A stretch of 64,000 bases of DNA from Pyronema omphalodes (GCA_024516155.1 JAJJXM010000114.1:1-64000); one strand, 5' to 3'. Shown: positions 1 through 11,133, numbered from the stretch's first letter. A program made the numbers and translations. Notes: a model not told the origin generated them from the sequence alone.

Positions 1-877
1 AACTGATAGGTGGTGATTGAAGGGGTTAGGGTTGGGGGCTCTGGGTTTTGCGTGATCTCGTTCAGCACACGGACAGACAATCTTTGAGTGGTCAAGGTAA
101 GTTGGGCTGAAAGGTAATTGATTGCGTGAAGACTAAATACAGCGTTCCTCCCCTCTCCTTTATATATGCATTAATCTCCTTTTTTTCCTCATAGCCCGAG
201 GGGCTCATGCCTAGCAGTCTGACCCCCGGATCTTCCCATAATTCCCGTAAGTCTTCACGCCCCTTTGTTTCCCATGCTAACTAACTAACTAATAATAATT
301 ACAAACATATATCTGATCAATAATTGCGTATCCTTTTTCTGGTTTCTTCCTATTTCTCCTCGCCTTCCGAAACGCGCGCCGTGCTTTCCTAATCCTACGC
401 GAGCTCTCGCGTAGCTCCGTACTCGATCCACCTTCGCGCGTCACCTCCCCGTCCCTCCCTCCTCCGCTCCTTTGCCGAAACTTCTTCCGTCTCTTTTACC
501 GAGCTCGGCCGAGCTCCACCGAGCTACCCCGCGCTCCACCGAGCTGTGTTACCTTCCTCGCCGTGTCCTCCGGAGCTCCCCATAGCTCTTCGAAGCTGTA
601 CCGAAGCTTCGCCGAGCTCCGTCCTACTTCATCCCGCTTTCCTTCGTCCCACCTCGTTCCACCTCTTCCCCGACCACCTTCTTGTTCCTTTTTCCTCATT
701 GACGCCGCGACCTTCTTGTTCCTTTTTCCTCCTTGTCCCCCGTGGCCTTCTTGTTCCTTTGCTATTCTCGTCGTCCCGTGGTAGCCAAGTACCACACCGT
801 GACCGTGATTCCCAACACCCATACGATTGCTGACGCAACCATAGCTCCTATCAGCATGTCATTGTTGATTCTTGACA
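1..877 (-). repeat. 3' LTR of chromovirus A (left end outside window)
   Basis: Positions 1 onward match 6509 onward. The copy ends in TTGACA at 872-877, the same end as the other copy at 63379. A TATATAAAGG box on the minus strand lies near 165-175. The stretch around 495-620 is a degenerate tandem array built on a GAGCTCCACC-like unit. Compared with the 5' LTR, this copy has about 120 extra bp around 570-700. Because the match already holds at base 1, the LTR probably starts further left, by about 26 bp if the TGTAGCG at 6483 is the true end. Confidence 0.9.
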
Positions 878-891
878 TTAGCCCCCTTTCC
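878..891 (-). other. Polypurine tract of chromovirus A
   Basis: On the minus strand a purine-rich run (GGAAAGGGGGGCTAA) abuts the TGTCAAG start of the 3' LTR. This is the expected place for the plus-strand primer of reverse transcription. Confidence 0.7.
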
Positions 892-1519
892 AGGGCTGAG
901 GCTCTGACGAGGCTTCTTGGGTCTGATAGGTGAGTGGATTCCTGAGTTCATCGGTGATTGGGAATTGGTTGGGGACGCGGCGTTAGAGGATAGTAGGGTG
1001 ACCGGGGGCTCTGGTTCGGGAGGTCGTTCCGTATCGGGGGTATGCGATGGTTGAACTTCACCCTGAGAAGAGTATTCAGGGAGGTTGGGGTTTCTGGGTT
1101 CTTCTGGGTTGGGTAGCATCGTGTGGGTTTCGTCGTAATTGGTGAGTTAGGGGATTCTCGCGGGGATTCGGCATCGTGAGGAGTGCTGAGTTAGGTTGAC
1201 GAGGAATCCGCATTCGTGGCAGATGCGTCGTCCTTGTTGCCATCGTCGGCAGGCTTTTCGGGGGTTAAGTCATTGGGTTCGGATGACTTTGTCGAGTTCG
1301 GGGGAATGAGTTTTGCCACAGTAGCAGTGGTCCGTTGGGTATCCGTTTTCTCCGGGAGGATTATAGGGGTTTTTTCTGATTTTTTTTTTCTTGGTGAGTA
1401 GTACACTGGTCTTCGCGACAGAAGGTCCAGTGCAGGTTTTCATGCGGTATATCGAAGAAAGGTAGGGGAAAGGTCAGACCGTGGTTCCGGACCATCGTCT
1501 CTTCCGAGGAGGTGTACTC
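892..1519 (-). pseudogene. Degraded post-chromodomain tail of element A
   Basis: Between the chromodomain and the polypurine tract lie about 600 bp with minus-strand open stretches (about 1191-1406 and 892-1119) in different frames. They are rich in Pro, Ser, Thr and charged residues. The chromodomain frame also stays open for about 55 codons past its TAG near 1527. The likeliest reading is a low-complexity C-terminal extension of Pol, broken by frameshifts, one of them probably in the A-run near 1385. An unrelated 3' untranslated region is the alternative. No catalytic motif is visible. Confidence 0.4.
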
Positions 1520-4500
1520 CTACGGGGAATCGTTTCTCATTACTAGTTTTTGGGTGCTGGTTCTCGGGGGGTATTTCCGGTGGAAGTCCTGGATAGCGTC
1601 TGGGGAGTTGTCAAAGTTGCCGGAGGGATACCAGGTCTTATCCTCGTCGTAGAATCCTTCCCACTTGACCTTAAACTGTAGTTGTTTTCGGTAGGGAGTC
1701 AATTATTTCTTTGACTTCCCACTCTTGTTGTCCATCCACGATGATCGCCGGAGGAGGGGGTTTGGTGTGTCTGGGGATAGGGGAATACTTTGTTGTGGTG
1801 GGTTCTAAGAGGGAGAGGTGAAAGACAGGGTGGATTTTTACGCTGGGGGGAAGTTCGAGTTTATATGCTTTTGTTCCTATTTTTTCGGGGATGGTGTAGG
1901 GCCCTAATAGCTTGTAATCTAATTTTTCGAAGGGCGGGTTGTTTTTACGAACTTCCTTTTTAGCCATACCGTATCTCCTTTTCTTAGAATGGAGTCGGGT
2001 TTCCTTTTCCTATTTGCCTGTTCCGCTTGTTCGGCCTGTGCCCATTGCTCTTCTGTACGTAGTTGATTTTGTAGATTATTTAATGAGGTAACATGATCTA
2101 ATACATCGGGGGTGGGGTTTTTTGCTGTACTAAGGTCCGGTTGAAATCTCGGGTCATAGCCATAGTTTGCGTAGAACGGAGTAATCGCTAGGGTTTCGGA
2201 TTTGGTATTGTTGTAACAAAATTCGGCGATGGGCAACAGTGTTTTCCAGTTATCTTGCTGGTAATTACAATATGCTCGTAAATATTGTTCCAGCGTAGCA
2301 TTTGTTCTTTCTGTCTGCCCATCCGTTTCGGGATGAAATGCTGTACTGAGGTTCCGAGTTGTTCCCATGGCTTCCATTATTTGTTTCCAAAATTTCGAGG
2401 TAAACAATGACCCTCGGTCAGATAAGATACTGTTGGGGAGGCCATGGGCTCGTACTATGTGGGTGATAAATCCTTCGGCTATGTCTTTCGGACCCATCGT
2501 GTCGTTGCATGCAACAAAGTGGGCCATCTTGTTGAGTCGATCCACTATAACCCACAACAAATTACTTCCTTCCGTTTCAGGTAATCCGGTGATAAAGTCC
2601 ATCGATATGGAGTCCCATGGTCTCGTTGGTAGTTGCAATGGTTTGAGGAGTCCGAAGGTGACATGGCGGATTGGTTTTATTCGTTTGCACGTATCGCAGT
2701 TGTCTATGTACCTCTGTACGTATTGACACTGCTGTGGCCAGTAGTATTTTCTGGAGAGGAGTTCAAGTGTTCGAGCTCACCCTGGATGACCGGCGACGAG
2801 TGCGTCGTGGTGATCGTGGAGACTTTGCAGACGGAGTTCGTCATCTTGAGGTATCCAGATGCGTCCCTCGTATGTCAATAGCCCGTTCCGTTCCTCACAC
2901 AGTCCTAGTCCTACCTTATTATCTTGTCGTTCGCCGCTTCGTAACTTCTTCAGGACGTCTCGTATTTCTGGATCAGTCGCCATTTTTGTTTTTATTAATT
3001 TTATTATATCCCCATCTTCTTGAATTTTTACTACCTCGGTGGTATTGACAACGAAAGTTTGTTCCGCTAGTAAGATGCGATCCTTGTTTTGTCGATGTTT
3101 CGCCTCCCCTTCCCAGGGCAAGTCTCCTGACTCGCGGGAAAGGATGTCCGGTTTTCCGGCCAATTTGCCCGGTCTATACACAATGTGGAAGTTATCATTG
3201 GCAAGTACTTCTCCCCACCGTGCCTGGCATAAATTGAGATCTTTTTTTGTTTGCCAATACTCTAGGTTTTTGTGGTCCGTCGGTATTTTGATTTGTTGTT
3301 GGGTACTTTTGCAATAAGTTGCCCTGTTTTGTAGACTTTCCACAATTGCGAGTAATACTTTATGATGTATGTCATAATTTCGTTCGGCATCTTTTAACTT
3401 TCGGGAGAAGTATCCAAGCGGATGTAGCACACCGTCCGAGTCTGGTTGAGAGCAGACCGCACCGATAGCGTAATCGGATGCGTCTGTTTCTAGGGTAATG
3501 GGTTGGCTGGGTTCAAAATGGCGTAAGATGGGTTGGTTTATCATGGCGAGTTTAATGTTATCAAACGCTTGCTGTGCCGCATCGTCCGAGACAAAGGGTG
3601 TATCTTTTCGTATGAGTTTCGTGAGCGGTGTAGTAATTTTGCTGAAATCTTGGATGAACCTTCTATAGAAATTTGCAAAGCCAAGGAAGCTTTGGATTCC
3701 TTTTACGTTCGTTGGTTCTTTCCATTCTTTTACCGCTGTGACTTTTTCCGGATCCATCGAGATTCCTTCTGGGGCTATGATGTATCCGAGGTATTCCGTT
3801 TTATGCGTGTGAAATTCACACTTTGTTGCCTTTAGTTTGAGACCTACGTCTCGGATTCGTGTGAGGATTGGGCGTACATGGTGACGATGTTGTTGTAAAT
3901 TGTCGGATCAATTTAAAATATCATCTGGGTATGCGATACAAGATATGTCGAGATAGTCGCTGAGTACCTCATTCATCCAACGCTGGAATGACGCTGGTGC
4001 ATTGGTCAATCCGAAAGGCATTACTAGATATTCATAGAGACCGTATTTCGTCCGAAAAGCGGTTTTCCATTCATCCCCCTTGGCTATCCGCAAGTTGTGA
4101 TATGCGTCTCTGACATCTAACTTGGTGTGAATCTTCACTTTTGATAGTCGATCCAAGGCTTCTCCAATCAATTTCAGGGGAGTCCGATCTTTGATGGTTA
4201 TGGCATTAAGCCCCCGGTAGTCCACGCATAAGCGGAGTCCCCCATCTTTCTTTTCTACAAAATGGATTGGGACCCCCGCCGGGGAGGTTGAGCTTCTGAT
4301 TCAACCCTTTTCCAAGCTACTATCGATATATTCTTTCAGTGCTTGAAGTCGGTTTTCGTCAAGAGCTGGCAATGGTTCGAACGGCGGTGATTGATTTTCC
4401 AGTACGGGGATTTGGTGGTCTTGGCGTCGATGTGGCGGTAGGACGGATTTGTTGTTGTTTCCGAACAATGATAGATGGTCGTGGTATTCCCGCGGTACGA

Positions 4501-5251
4501 TTTTTTCTGGTGTTTGTTGTGCCTGGGAGGTGGCTTTCTCGGCGTCTTTCTTTTCCTCTGGTTCGTTATTATAGCGTTCGTTCGACTTATTTATGAAGAA
4601 TATCTCCTCGTACGCGGAAGAAAGTTCGCTCAGCGAGTCTTCCTGGTCCTCGTGGCTTTTGTTTCCTTTGCCTTGTGTTGTTTGGACGAGGTCCCATTGG
4701 TATTGTCGTATTGCTGATTCCTCGGGAATAGTTCTGGCGTGTGGTGATTGTTCCAAGCAGTATTTTGCGCATCTCTCGGAGTCGAACGTTACTCTTCCTT
4801 CCTTCCAATCAATATTTCGATTGTGCTTTTTTAACCATGCTAATCCCATTATTATGGGTGAGTTCCCAATAGTGATGCAGTGGAGTTTTATGTCTTCGTG
4901 ATGATTGTTGATGGTTAACTTAACGGTGGTGTCGTGGGTCACTGGCCCACTTGCAATTTCTCTTCCGTCAACTGCGAGGACTCTTCTTGGTATTGTTTTT
5001 TTATTTAGGGGCAGTTTGATTTGGTATGCGTAATCTTGGTCAATGAAATTTTCTGTAGCCCCGCAGTCGACCATGGCGGTTGTATGGTGTGTCTTGTTAT
5101 TTTTTCCTTGAATAGTGACTTCCAAGATACCTTTTTCGTGCCGTTGGTATTGTCCTATGCTTGATATTATGAGGGGGTGATCGGGGGGTTTTGGTTCGAT
5201 GTTCTTCTTCCCCAGGAGCGGCGTCGGACTTTTTACTCCAGGTGATCCTCT
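1520..5251 (-). pseudogene. pol: Element A pol: protease, RT, RNase H, integrase, chromodomain (broken)
   Basis: Read from 5251 down. The protease has a DCGATENF active-site motif near 5070. RT follows, with LCVDYRGLN (about 4220), [15 protein letters not shown] and a YPDD box where YLDD is usual. RNase H has ETDASDYAIG. Integrase has a zinc region, DFITGLPE, LSDRG and TDGQTERTN. A chromodomain with VKWEGF ends the protein. One frame runs from 5251 to about 1920 but contains TGA codons at 4301-4303 (where Trp is expected), 3908-3910 and 2777-2779 (where Arg is expected). A 1-bp loss in an A-run near 1922 and another indel near 1700 shift the frame. It therefore cannot make active Pol. Pol enters in the -1 frame relative to gag. 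Confidence 0.92.
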
Positions 5252-6375
5252 TTTCCCGACTCGTCTTCTTGTACATCTTCGCTCAGCATTGCTTTGGCTG
5301 CACGGTAGATTCTTCTTGGAGGATAAGGTTTTTTGTTAGGGCAGGGAGCCGAAAAATGTCCTGTCTTCCCACAGTTGAAACACTCATTGTTTCGTCTTCT
5401 CTTCTCTTCTTCCATTCGGTCCTTTCCTCTCGTTCTTCGGGTCGCATCTCATTCCATCGGTGTAGGGTCGGACATGTGGCTTTCATGCATTCGGGGGTGG
5501 CTGACATGGGTATCACGGAATTCACGGTAGTACTGGTTGTGGTTTCGAGTTTGAAGGGTTTGGAAGTTGAACAATCTATTGTCAAGGCCAATAGATTTGT
5601 TTACGTAGTCCATGATATTGCGAGGTCTGTCATCTAACAGGACGAGTTGTCGTTGTACTTCCATGTTCAACCCGTCATGGAACAGATCGATGTACATTGA
5701 GTCGTTATAATCCAAATCCGCCATTAGTCTTTGGAAATCGGCCCAATAAGCAGCAGCAGAGCGGTTTCCTTGCTTAATGTTTTTGAATTTTCGCCGTGCT
5801 ACTTCCTTGCTGTCTGCTTCTCCCAAGGCTCTACCAATAGCTGTTTGGAAATCCTTCCATGTTTCATACTTACTCACTCCCTCCTCTTTCATTGATGGTT
5901 CGATCAATGCCCAGGCGTTTCCCCTACACCTGGCGCTGGCATAATTGACTTGTTTCGCATCCCTATCGAATTTGCTAGGTTCACAGTTGAACTTGAGCTC
6001 ACATTGGATAAGGAACGCTCGTAACTTGGCTCTTTCGCCATAATAGAGCTCGGGGTCTTCGATCTTAGGTCGGCTGGACGGGGGAGGTGAATACAACTGT
6101 TGCAAGAGGGTTTGCAGTTGATCGGTCGTCATCTGGACGTGGGGAAGGGAGGCTCCCGCAGTTCCGTGAGGGGTTATCATTCCGGAGTTATCTTCTTCGG
6201 TCGTTGTTGGGGACTGGGGTCTCGAAGGTTGTTCTGGCGTCACTGGGCTGGCTGGTCTGGCGTAATCGCTGATAGCTTCGCCGAGATCTCGTAATTTGAA
6301 GGGCACCAGGGTTTTTTCTTGTTTGGACGGTCGTTCTTTTTTTTGGGTGTGTCGGGTGCCTCGAGGGAGACGCAA
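5233..6375 (-). pseudogene. gag: Element A gag (capsid, zinc knuckle), one nonsense codon
   Basis: The ATG at 6375 opens a frame with a retrotransposon capsid-like region (residues about 110-270, including WADFQRLMADLDYNDSM) and a CCHC zinc knuckle, CFNCGKTGHFSAPC, near 5375-5335. Nucleocapsid proteins of this type bind element RNA. A TGA at 5449-5451 splits the frame after residue 308. The zinc knuckle follows in the same frame, so only one substitution breaks the gene. The true gag stop is TAA at 5233-5235. Confidence 0.85.
5251..5257 (-). other. Putative -1 frameshift heptamer GGGAAAA, element A
   Basis: On the minus strand the gag codons read TCG GGA AAA GAG, giving the slippery heptamer G GGA AAA. 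The protease/pol frame is -1 relative to gag (offset from the gag start leaves remainder 2) and is open from this heptamer onward. I saw no clear stem-loop directly downstream in this copy. Confidence 0.65.
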
Positions 6376-6508
6376 TCAAATGTTAGGTACGCCACGCAGA
6401 TATCGATATCTGAGGTAGGCGACACACAGAGGTTCGTCTGTTCTTTCGTCGGTACCTATCAAGGTAGGCAGGCTGTGTTCTCTGTAGCGTAGCCGGTTGG
6501 GGGGAGAA

Positions 6509-7135
6509 CTGATAGGTGGTGATTGAAGGGGTTAGGGTTGGGGGCTCTGGGTTTTGCGTGATCTCGTTCAGCACACGGACAGACAATCTTTGAGTGGTCA
6601 AGGTAAGTTGGGCTGAAAGGTAATTGATTGCGTGAAGACTAAATACAGCGTTCCTCCCCTCTCCTTTATATATGCATTAATCTCCTTTTTTTCCTCATAG
6701 CCCGAGGGGCTCATGCCCAGCAGTCCGACCCCCGGAGCTTCCCATAATTCCCATATGTCTTCACGCCCCTTTGTTTCCCATGCTAACTAACTAACTAATA
6801 ATAATTACAAACATATATCTGATCAATAATTGCGTATCCTTTTTCTGGTTTCTTCCTATTTCTCCTCGCCTTCCGAAACGCGCGCCGCGCTTTCCTAATC
6901 CTACGCGAGCTCTCGCGCAGCACCGTACTCGATCCACCTTCGCGCGTCACCTCTCCGTCGCTCCCTCCTCCGCTCCTTTGCCAAAACGTCTTCCGTCTCT
7001 TTGACCCAGCTCGGCCGAGCTCCACCAAGCTCCCCCGAGCTCCACCGAGCTCCACTGAGCTGTGTTACCTTCCTCGCCGTATCCTCCTCCTTGACACCGC
7101 GACCTTCTTGTTCCTTTTTTCTCCTTGTCCCCTGT
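6509..7135 (-). repeat. 5' LTR of chromovirus A, first part (interrupted by B)
   Basis: Matches 1-735 of the window apart from a deletion of about 120 bp near 7085. The true edge is probably a few bases further left at TGTAGCG (6483). Element B enters after CCTGT at 7131-7135. The remainder of this LTR is at 63246-63379. Confidence 0.9.
7131..7135. repeat. Target-site duplication CCTGT, left copy (element B)
   Basis: CCTGT precedes the B 5' LTR here and follows its 3' LTR at 63241-63245. Removing everything between restores the A LTR, which agrees with the uninterrupted copy at 730-760. Confidence 0.95.
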
Positions 7136-8492
7136 TGTCACACCCTATATTGTGTGAGTATAGAATAGGTAACATGTATAACATTTAGAGAACATGGCAA
7201 ACTCGACAGGAGAATGAATAATAAGGTTAGTATTCCCGGGCCGGAACCCCCTGAGGAGCTCCAGCTAGCCACGGCACGTGATTCGTGACTTTCCGAAAGG
7301 ACCTCACGAGGATCCCGGCCCGAGGCGTCGCTACCTGTTATTCACTGTCAGTTTGGGAGGATCAGGGACGGATGGGAACGAGTATCAACTTATCTCATGG
7401 GTGTCGACTTACCCATGAGAAAACCACAGACGACGCTGATGGAGAACAGAAGACGACGGCGAAAGGACACCTCCTTATACTTGAGGTTGTGTTCCACCAA
7501 GCACGGCTACCAGAGGGCTTGCAAGGGAAGTGAATTCTCAGGACAGTGCAAGGCAGACGAATAGGATCATCCGAGGTCTGAGTTGGGCGGATAGTCGGCA
7601 AAGGAAGAAGGCAGAGTCTAGTCAGCCAACAGGAGTGGAGCTCAGGACGAGGGTCAAGATTGCGTCAGCATGAGACGACGTTCTGCAGCAAGGAACACCA
7701 CTCAGGGAAACTGTCGGATGGAACTGATATGACGCGACCTTAGGCCAATGACTACCAACTGCAAGATAAGACGGCGTTTGCGTACACACCAGGGTGTGGC
7801 TGCGCCCAAGTGCGCACAGGTGGGGCAAATGACATCACACAGGAATGTGACGGGGCAGTGCGCTCCGGTAAGGTATAGTCTGCCTTATGATGTCAGATAC
7901 TTTCACTCGCAATCGAGATTCTCTAGGGAGATCTATGATCAAGACGACTCATAAGATATATAACTCACATGTCATTATCAGAGGAGTCATTGCATTATGC
8001 GCTCAGGTGGAGTAACCCTTCACTAGGCGCTTAACTCCAATACCGGATTGGAAGGTGTGGTAGCACGGCGAGGAATGTCAAGGATTGATCTGACACGAGG
8101 GTCATCAGGCAAGTGAGCAATTAATATAATTGCGCATGCAGCATGATGCGAGCCATCAGCAGATTTGTCAAAGAATTGACTCACGTCTTATCTCCTAAGC
8201 TTAGTTTGGAAGTTGGTTCCCTTAGGAAGTCTGGGCGAACTTGTAGACGAAAGTCTATAAAAGACCCTAAGTCTTCCCACCTTCTCCTCCAGCATCAGCA
8301 ACTTGATCTCTTGTTACGACATATCCTATCTACACCAAATAACTCGAGAGAGACCCTTAAGTTTGTTCGGCCTGTGATCGATTAGTTTACTTCCTAGCTT
8401 GTTGGGACCTCTATTAGTTGAATATCTTTCAAACGAAGCACGAACTGATCGGGAAAGCCTCTCTATTGAAAGCCTCAATAGCCAGGTTCACA
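7136..8492 (+). repeat. 5' LTR of element B (1357 bp)
   Basis: Starts TGTCACACC and ends GGTTCACA. It has the same length as the 3' copy at 61884-63240 and is about 98% identical by eye. A TATAAAAG box is at 8256-8263. The segment at 8355-8364 is complementary to sequence just inside the element, so transcription probably starts near there. Confidence 0.96.
8256..8263 (+). promoter_or_regulatory. TATA box (TATAAAAG) of element B promoter
   Basis: A perfect TATA box about 100 bp upstream of the 8355 segment proposed as the 5' end of the transcript. The 3' LTR has the same box at 63004-63011. Confidence 0.6.
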
Positions 8493-8494
8493 CT

Positions 8495-8506
8495 ATAAAC
8501 TTAAGG
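8495..8506 (+). other. Putative self-primer binding site of element B
   Basis: ATAAACTTAAGG begins 2 nt after the LTR. Its reverse complement matches the LTR at 8355-8364 over 10 nt (CCTTAAGTTT). The 3' LTR equivalent matches over 12 nt with one mismatch. No match to a tRNA 3' end is evident. The pattern is that of Tf1-like elements, where the folded-back mRNA 5' end primes reverse transcription. Confidence 0.65.
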
Positions 8507-8619
8507 CTCAAGCTACTAAGTTTACTTATCGACACGAATACGAAAGACCCTCTTCTAGGGCAAGACGACGCCGAAAGATCCTCCACCAGAAAACTACAAA
8601 CAGATACTTTCAATCAACA

Positions 8620-10800
8620 ATGTCCGCACGAAGAATCACCGCTCATGACGACGGACTCGATGCTCCTATGGGAGATACCGTCAGCATTACTCGCCCTCGC
8701 TCCTGGGAGGAAGTTACTTCTGTTGGAGCACCTAGGGTCCACCATGGCACTACCCTCCACTTGGGACAAGTCCCTGATGGGGTGATTCTCATGAGGGAAA
8801 GAATGAGCGCAAATGAGGAAGACATCAAAATGTTGGTCGAGGCAGTCGGATCTGGGGCTGCCATGAACGAGGAATTGCAGAGAGTCAAGGGGCTTTACCA
8901 GGAAATGGCCCAGGGTATGCAAAAGGCCTACGACACCTTGGCCAAGAAGGGAAACCTGGACCAGGAGGTCAACTTACAGACCGTTACCCGCCTTGTTCAG
9001 GCCAGCAACGACTTTGCTGGACAAGTTTGGAGGACTATTGGCAATCTTGCCACAGATGCACAAGCGAAGGAGGCAGCTCAACAAGCAGCTGCAGAAAGAC
9101 TTAACCAGGGCATTCAGACGACGAATGCTATCCTTGAAGCCTTTGCCCAGAGGCAACTCGAAATCAACAAACAAGTTGAGGAATGGGCAATTGAGAAGAA
9201 TACACAGGACGCCATTAGGAAGGAGGACGATAAGCAAAGGGATAGGCCCATCGCAGCTCTGTCTAGGGCTGAAGAGATGCATCACCAGCGCCTACTGGAC
9301 TATTATGAACAGAGGGAAGAAGAGAAATTGGAATTGGTAAACAAGGTTATTGACCTTGTTATGTCAAAGATCCTGAAGAAGGAGCATTTCGATGCTAAGT
9401 CTCTAACCGAGGCTATGCATGAGGAGATAACTCCCAGACCACCCTCTCTCAGCGGAGCACCAGAAGTCCCATTGTCTCCATCAGTAGATGGATCTGTTCA
9501 AAATGGCGGAAGAAATGGTGGTAGGGGAAGCAAACCACCGGGGGGAGGACTTCCACCACCACCACCACCCCCATCTGATCCTACGGACAGCGAGGATTCA
9601 GATGATTCATATATTAGAAAGGCTATGGAGAGGAAGCGCCAGGAGCGCAAGGAAAAAGCTAAACAGAAGAAACCGGAATCAAAGAATGCAACGGAAGCAT
9701 TCTTGGAATCACTTGTCGCTAAATTGCAGCAATCGGGGGTTAACGAGCCAAGGAGACCTAAAATGCCTGAAATGAAGGCTCCACAATATTTTTCTGGGAA
9801 GGACAAGAATTTGTTTAGGGCTTGGTGGATGTCTGTTCAAGATTACATTGCGACATACGCCAAGGCTTTTCCAGATGAGGACGACCAGGTAAAATGGGTT
9901 GGGAGCTTGCTTACTCACAAAGCTCTCAGTTGGCACCAGGAACGACGAAAGTCCATTCAAAGACAGGGACTTAAGGATACATGGCAAGCTTTCTCAAGCT
10001 CTATTGAAACTAGGTTTGAGGATAAGGGAGAAGCACAAAAAGATGTTAAAAGGATTACGGAGCTCCAGTATGATGGAGATATTGACGACTATATAACTAA
10101 ATTGGAAGATCTGAATATGCGTGTGCGAGCAATTGGCCCCATGTATAGGAATGTAATTTGGGAGGCCATGACACCGGCCATTAAAAAAATGGTATATCAA
10201 AGATTTGGGGGGATCCCAACTGATGATGAAGAAATGATTGATGCAGTTAAGGAAGCTGCTCATGTTGTGGAAAATTTGGAAGCGGAGTTGAAGGGTCATA
10301 AGAAAAAGACTTTGGAAGTGCGGGAGGACCGCCATAAAGATAAAGGAAAACATAAGGAAACTGTGCGCTCAAAGGAGGTGCAGCACAAGTATAAATTTAA
10401 GGATAAAAAGGAGAAAAAGAATTTTTCTGGGAAAAAGGACAAGAAGTCAATTTTTGCGTCAGGGAGGGAAGCTCTGCAGAATGTTCCTCAGAGCGAAATT
10501 GATAAACATAAAAAAGATAAGGCTGACTGTTGGAGGTGCGGAAGATCTGGACATAAAATGTTCGATTGTTATGCAAAGAAGACAGTTGGGGGAACAGAGC
10601 TCTCTGGCGAAGGAAAGGTTGCTTCCTCTGGTAAGAGGAAGAGAGACAATGATGATGATGGAAATAAAGGGCAGGAGAAGCCCAAGGAAACAAAAAAGAC
10701 AAAGACCGCAGCAGTGCGGCAGGATGAGGATGAGATGATGTCAGATGCTCAATCCAGGATTTGGGAGATTGAGCAGAATGATGAGGAGTCGGATTTTTAA
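8620..10800 (+). CDS. gag: Element B Gag polyprotein (726 aa)
   Basis: Structural protein that would form virus-like particles and package element RNA. The ATG at 8620 follows a 127-nt leader. An N-terminal helical, Gln/Glu-rich region (about residues 40-270) is probably coiled coil. A run of prolines and an acidic Ser/Asp patch lie around residues 305-335. The capsid-like domain is about residues 385-545, and a Lys-rich stretch precedes one CCHC zinc knuckle, CWRCGRSGHKMFDC (Cys637 to Cys650). The tail is acidic and Lys-rich. The frame has no breaks. It is longer than the Gag of families C and D (about 370-450 aa), mostly because of the N-terminal half. The stop TAA directly follows a slippery heptamer. 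Confidence 0.93.
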   Translation: MSARRITAHDDGLDAPMGDTVSITRPRSWEEVTSVGAPRVHHGTTLHLGQVPDGVILMRERMSANEEDIKMLVEAVGSGAAMNEELQRVKGLYQEMAQGMQKAYDTLAKKGNLDQEVNLQTVTRLVQASNDFAGQVWRTIGNLATDAQAKEAAQQAAAERLNQGIQTTNAILEAFAQRQLEINKQVEEWAIEKNTQDAIRKEDDKQRDRPIAALSRAEEMHHQRLLDYYEQREEEKLELVNKVIDLVMSKILKKEHFDAKSLTEAMHEEITPRPPSLSGAPEVPLSPSVDGSVQNGGRNGGRGSKPPGGGLPPPPPPPSDPTDSEDSDDSYIRKAMERKRQERKEKAKQKKPESKNATEAFLESLVAKLQQSGVNEPRRPKMPEMKAPQYFSGKDKNLFRAWWMSVQDYIATYAKAFPDEDDQVKWVGSLLTHKALSWHQERRKSIQRQGLKDTWQAFSSSIETRFEDKGEAQKDVKRITELQYDGDIDDYITKLEDLNMRVRAIGPMYRNVIWEAMTPAIKKMVYQRFGGIPTDDEEMIDAVKEAAHVVENLEAELKGHKKKTLEVREDRHKDKGKHKETVRSKEVQHKYKFKDKKEKKNFSGKKDKKSIFASGREALQNVPQSEIDKHKKDKADCWRCGRSGHKMFDCYAKKTVGGTELSGEGKVASSGKRKRDNDDDGNKGQEKPKETKKTKTAAVRQDEDEMMSDAQSRIWEIEQNDEESDF

Positions 10801-10828
10801 GGTCCTCTAGGGTTGCGTCACCTGAGGA
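10791..10828 (+). promoter_or_regulatory. Putative -1 frameshift signal of element B (GGATTTT plus hairpin)
   Basis: Gag codons read TCG GAT TTT TAA, so the heptamer G GAT TTT sits immediately before the stop. Pol is open in the -1 frame from 10797. After a 5-nt spacer, TCCTC-T-AGG (10803-10811) can pair with CCTGAGGA (10821-10828) across a 9-nt loop. GGAUUUU followed by a stop is a frameshift site used in a plant RNA virus (red clover necrotic mosaic virus). Use in this element is inferred. Confidence 0.65.
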
Positions 10829-11133
10829 GGAAGAATGTACATCGGACGCAGGGAACATTATTTGTTGTGGGACCAAAAGGCAAATATTAGACAGCTTGGA
10901 GTCGACCAAGACAAAACTTCGACGATCCGACAAAGGAATCTCTTCCAAGGAAATAACAAAGGAAGCCTTGGTTCCACCTTATCACGGAAAGAGGCTAATA
11001 ATCAACATGGTGTTGAATTGGTCAAAGAATAAAATCAGAACGGTGCGAGTCCTTCTTGATACAGGCTCCACCTCAGCACTACTGGACAAAGGTTTTGTCC
11101 ATACTTACAAAATCCCTACTGTGAAGAGAGACA
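10797..11133 (+). CDS. pol: Element B pol, N-terminal part: aspartic protease (interrupted)
   Basis: Open in the -1 frame from the gag stop. The retropepsin active site LLDTGSTSALL lies at about 11052-11084 with catalytic Asp at 11058-11060. This is the classical DTG triad, unlike the DCG of families A, C and D. The frame is cut at 11133 by element C1 and continues at 58351 (11129-11133 and 58346-58350 are the duplicated AGACA), where the protease ends and RT begins. Confidence 0.9.
11129..11133. repeat. Target-site duplication AGACA, left copy (element C1)
   Basis: AGACA before TGTCAGGG here matches AGACA at 58346-58350 after the right end of C1. This proves that the two LTR pieces 47 kb apart belong to one insertion. 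Confidence 0.95.

Larger units (their letters stand above)
1..7135 (-). mobile_element. Chromovirus A (Ty3/gypsy), old and broken; 5' LTR split by element B
   Basis: The repeated sequence at 1-877 and from 6509 onward forms the two LTRs. Between them the minus strand encodes gag, protease, reverse transcriptase, RNase H, integrase and a chromodomain in Ty3/gypsy order. The right (5') LTR is interrupted at 7135 by element B and resumes at 63246-63379. The left LTR is cut by the window edge. Coding regions carry at least four in-frame TGA codons and several frameshifts, so the copy is dead. It is the outermost and therefore oldest layer of the nest here. Confidence 0.93.

Noticed and set aside
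6390..6420. Palindrome CAGATATCGATATCTG near the A gag start
   Set aside because: It is a single short palindrome in a degraded leader, with no second copy to support a function.
6460..6510. Self-priming match for element A
   Set aside because: I tested the sequence next to the likely LTR edge against the A LTR and found no convincing complement. The LTR edge itself is also uncertain.
7285..8385. Several ORFs of 60-80 codons in the B LTR (repeated at 62033-63133)
   Set aside because: They lie wholly inside an LTR that has promoter signals, have no recognisable domain, and differ in start and stop context between the two LTRs.
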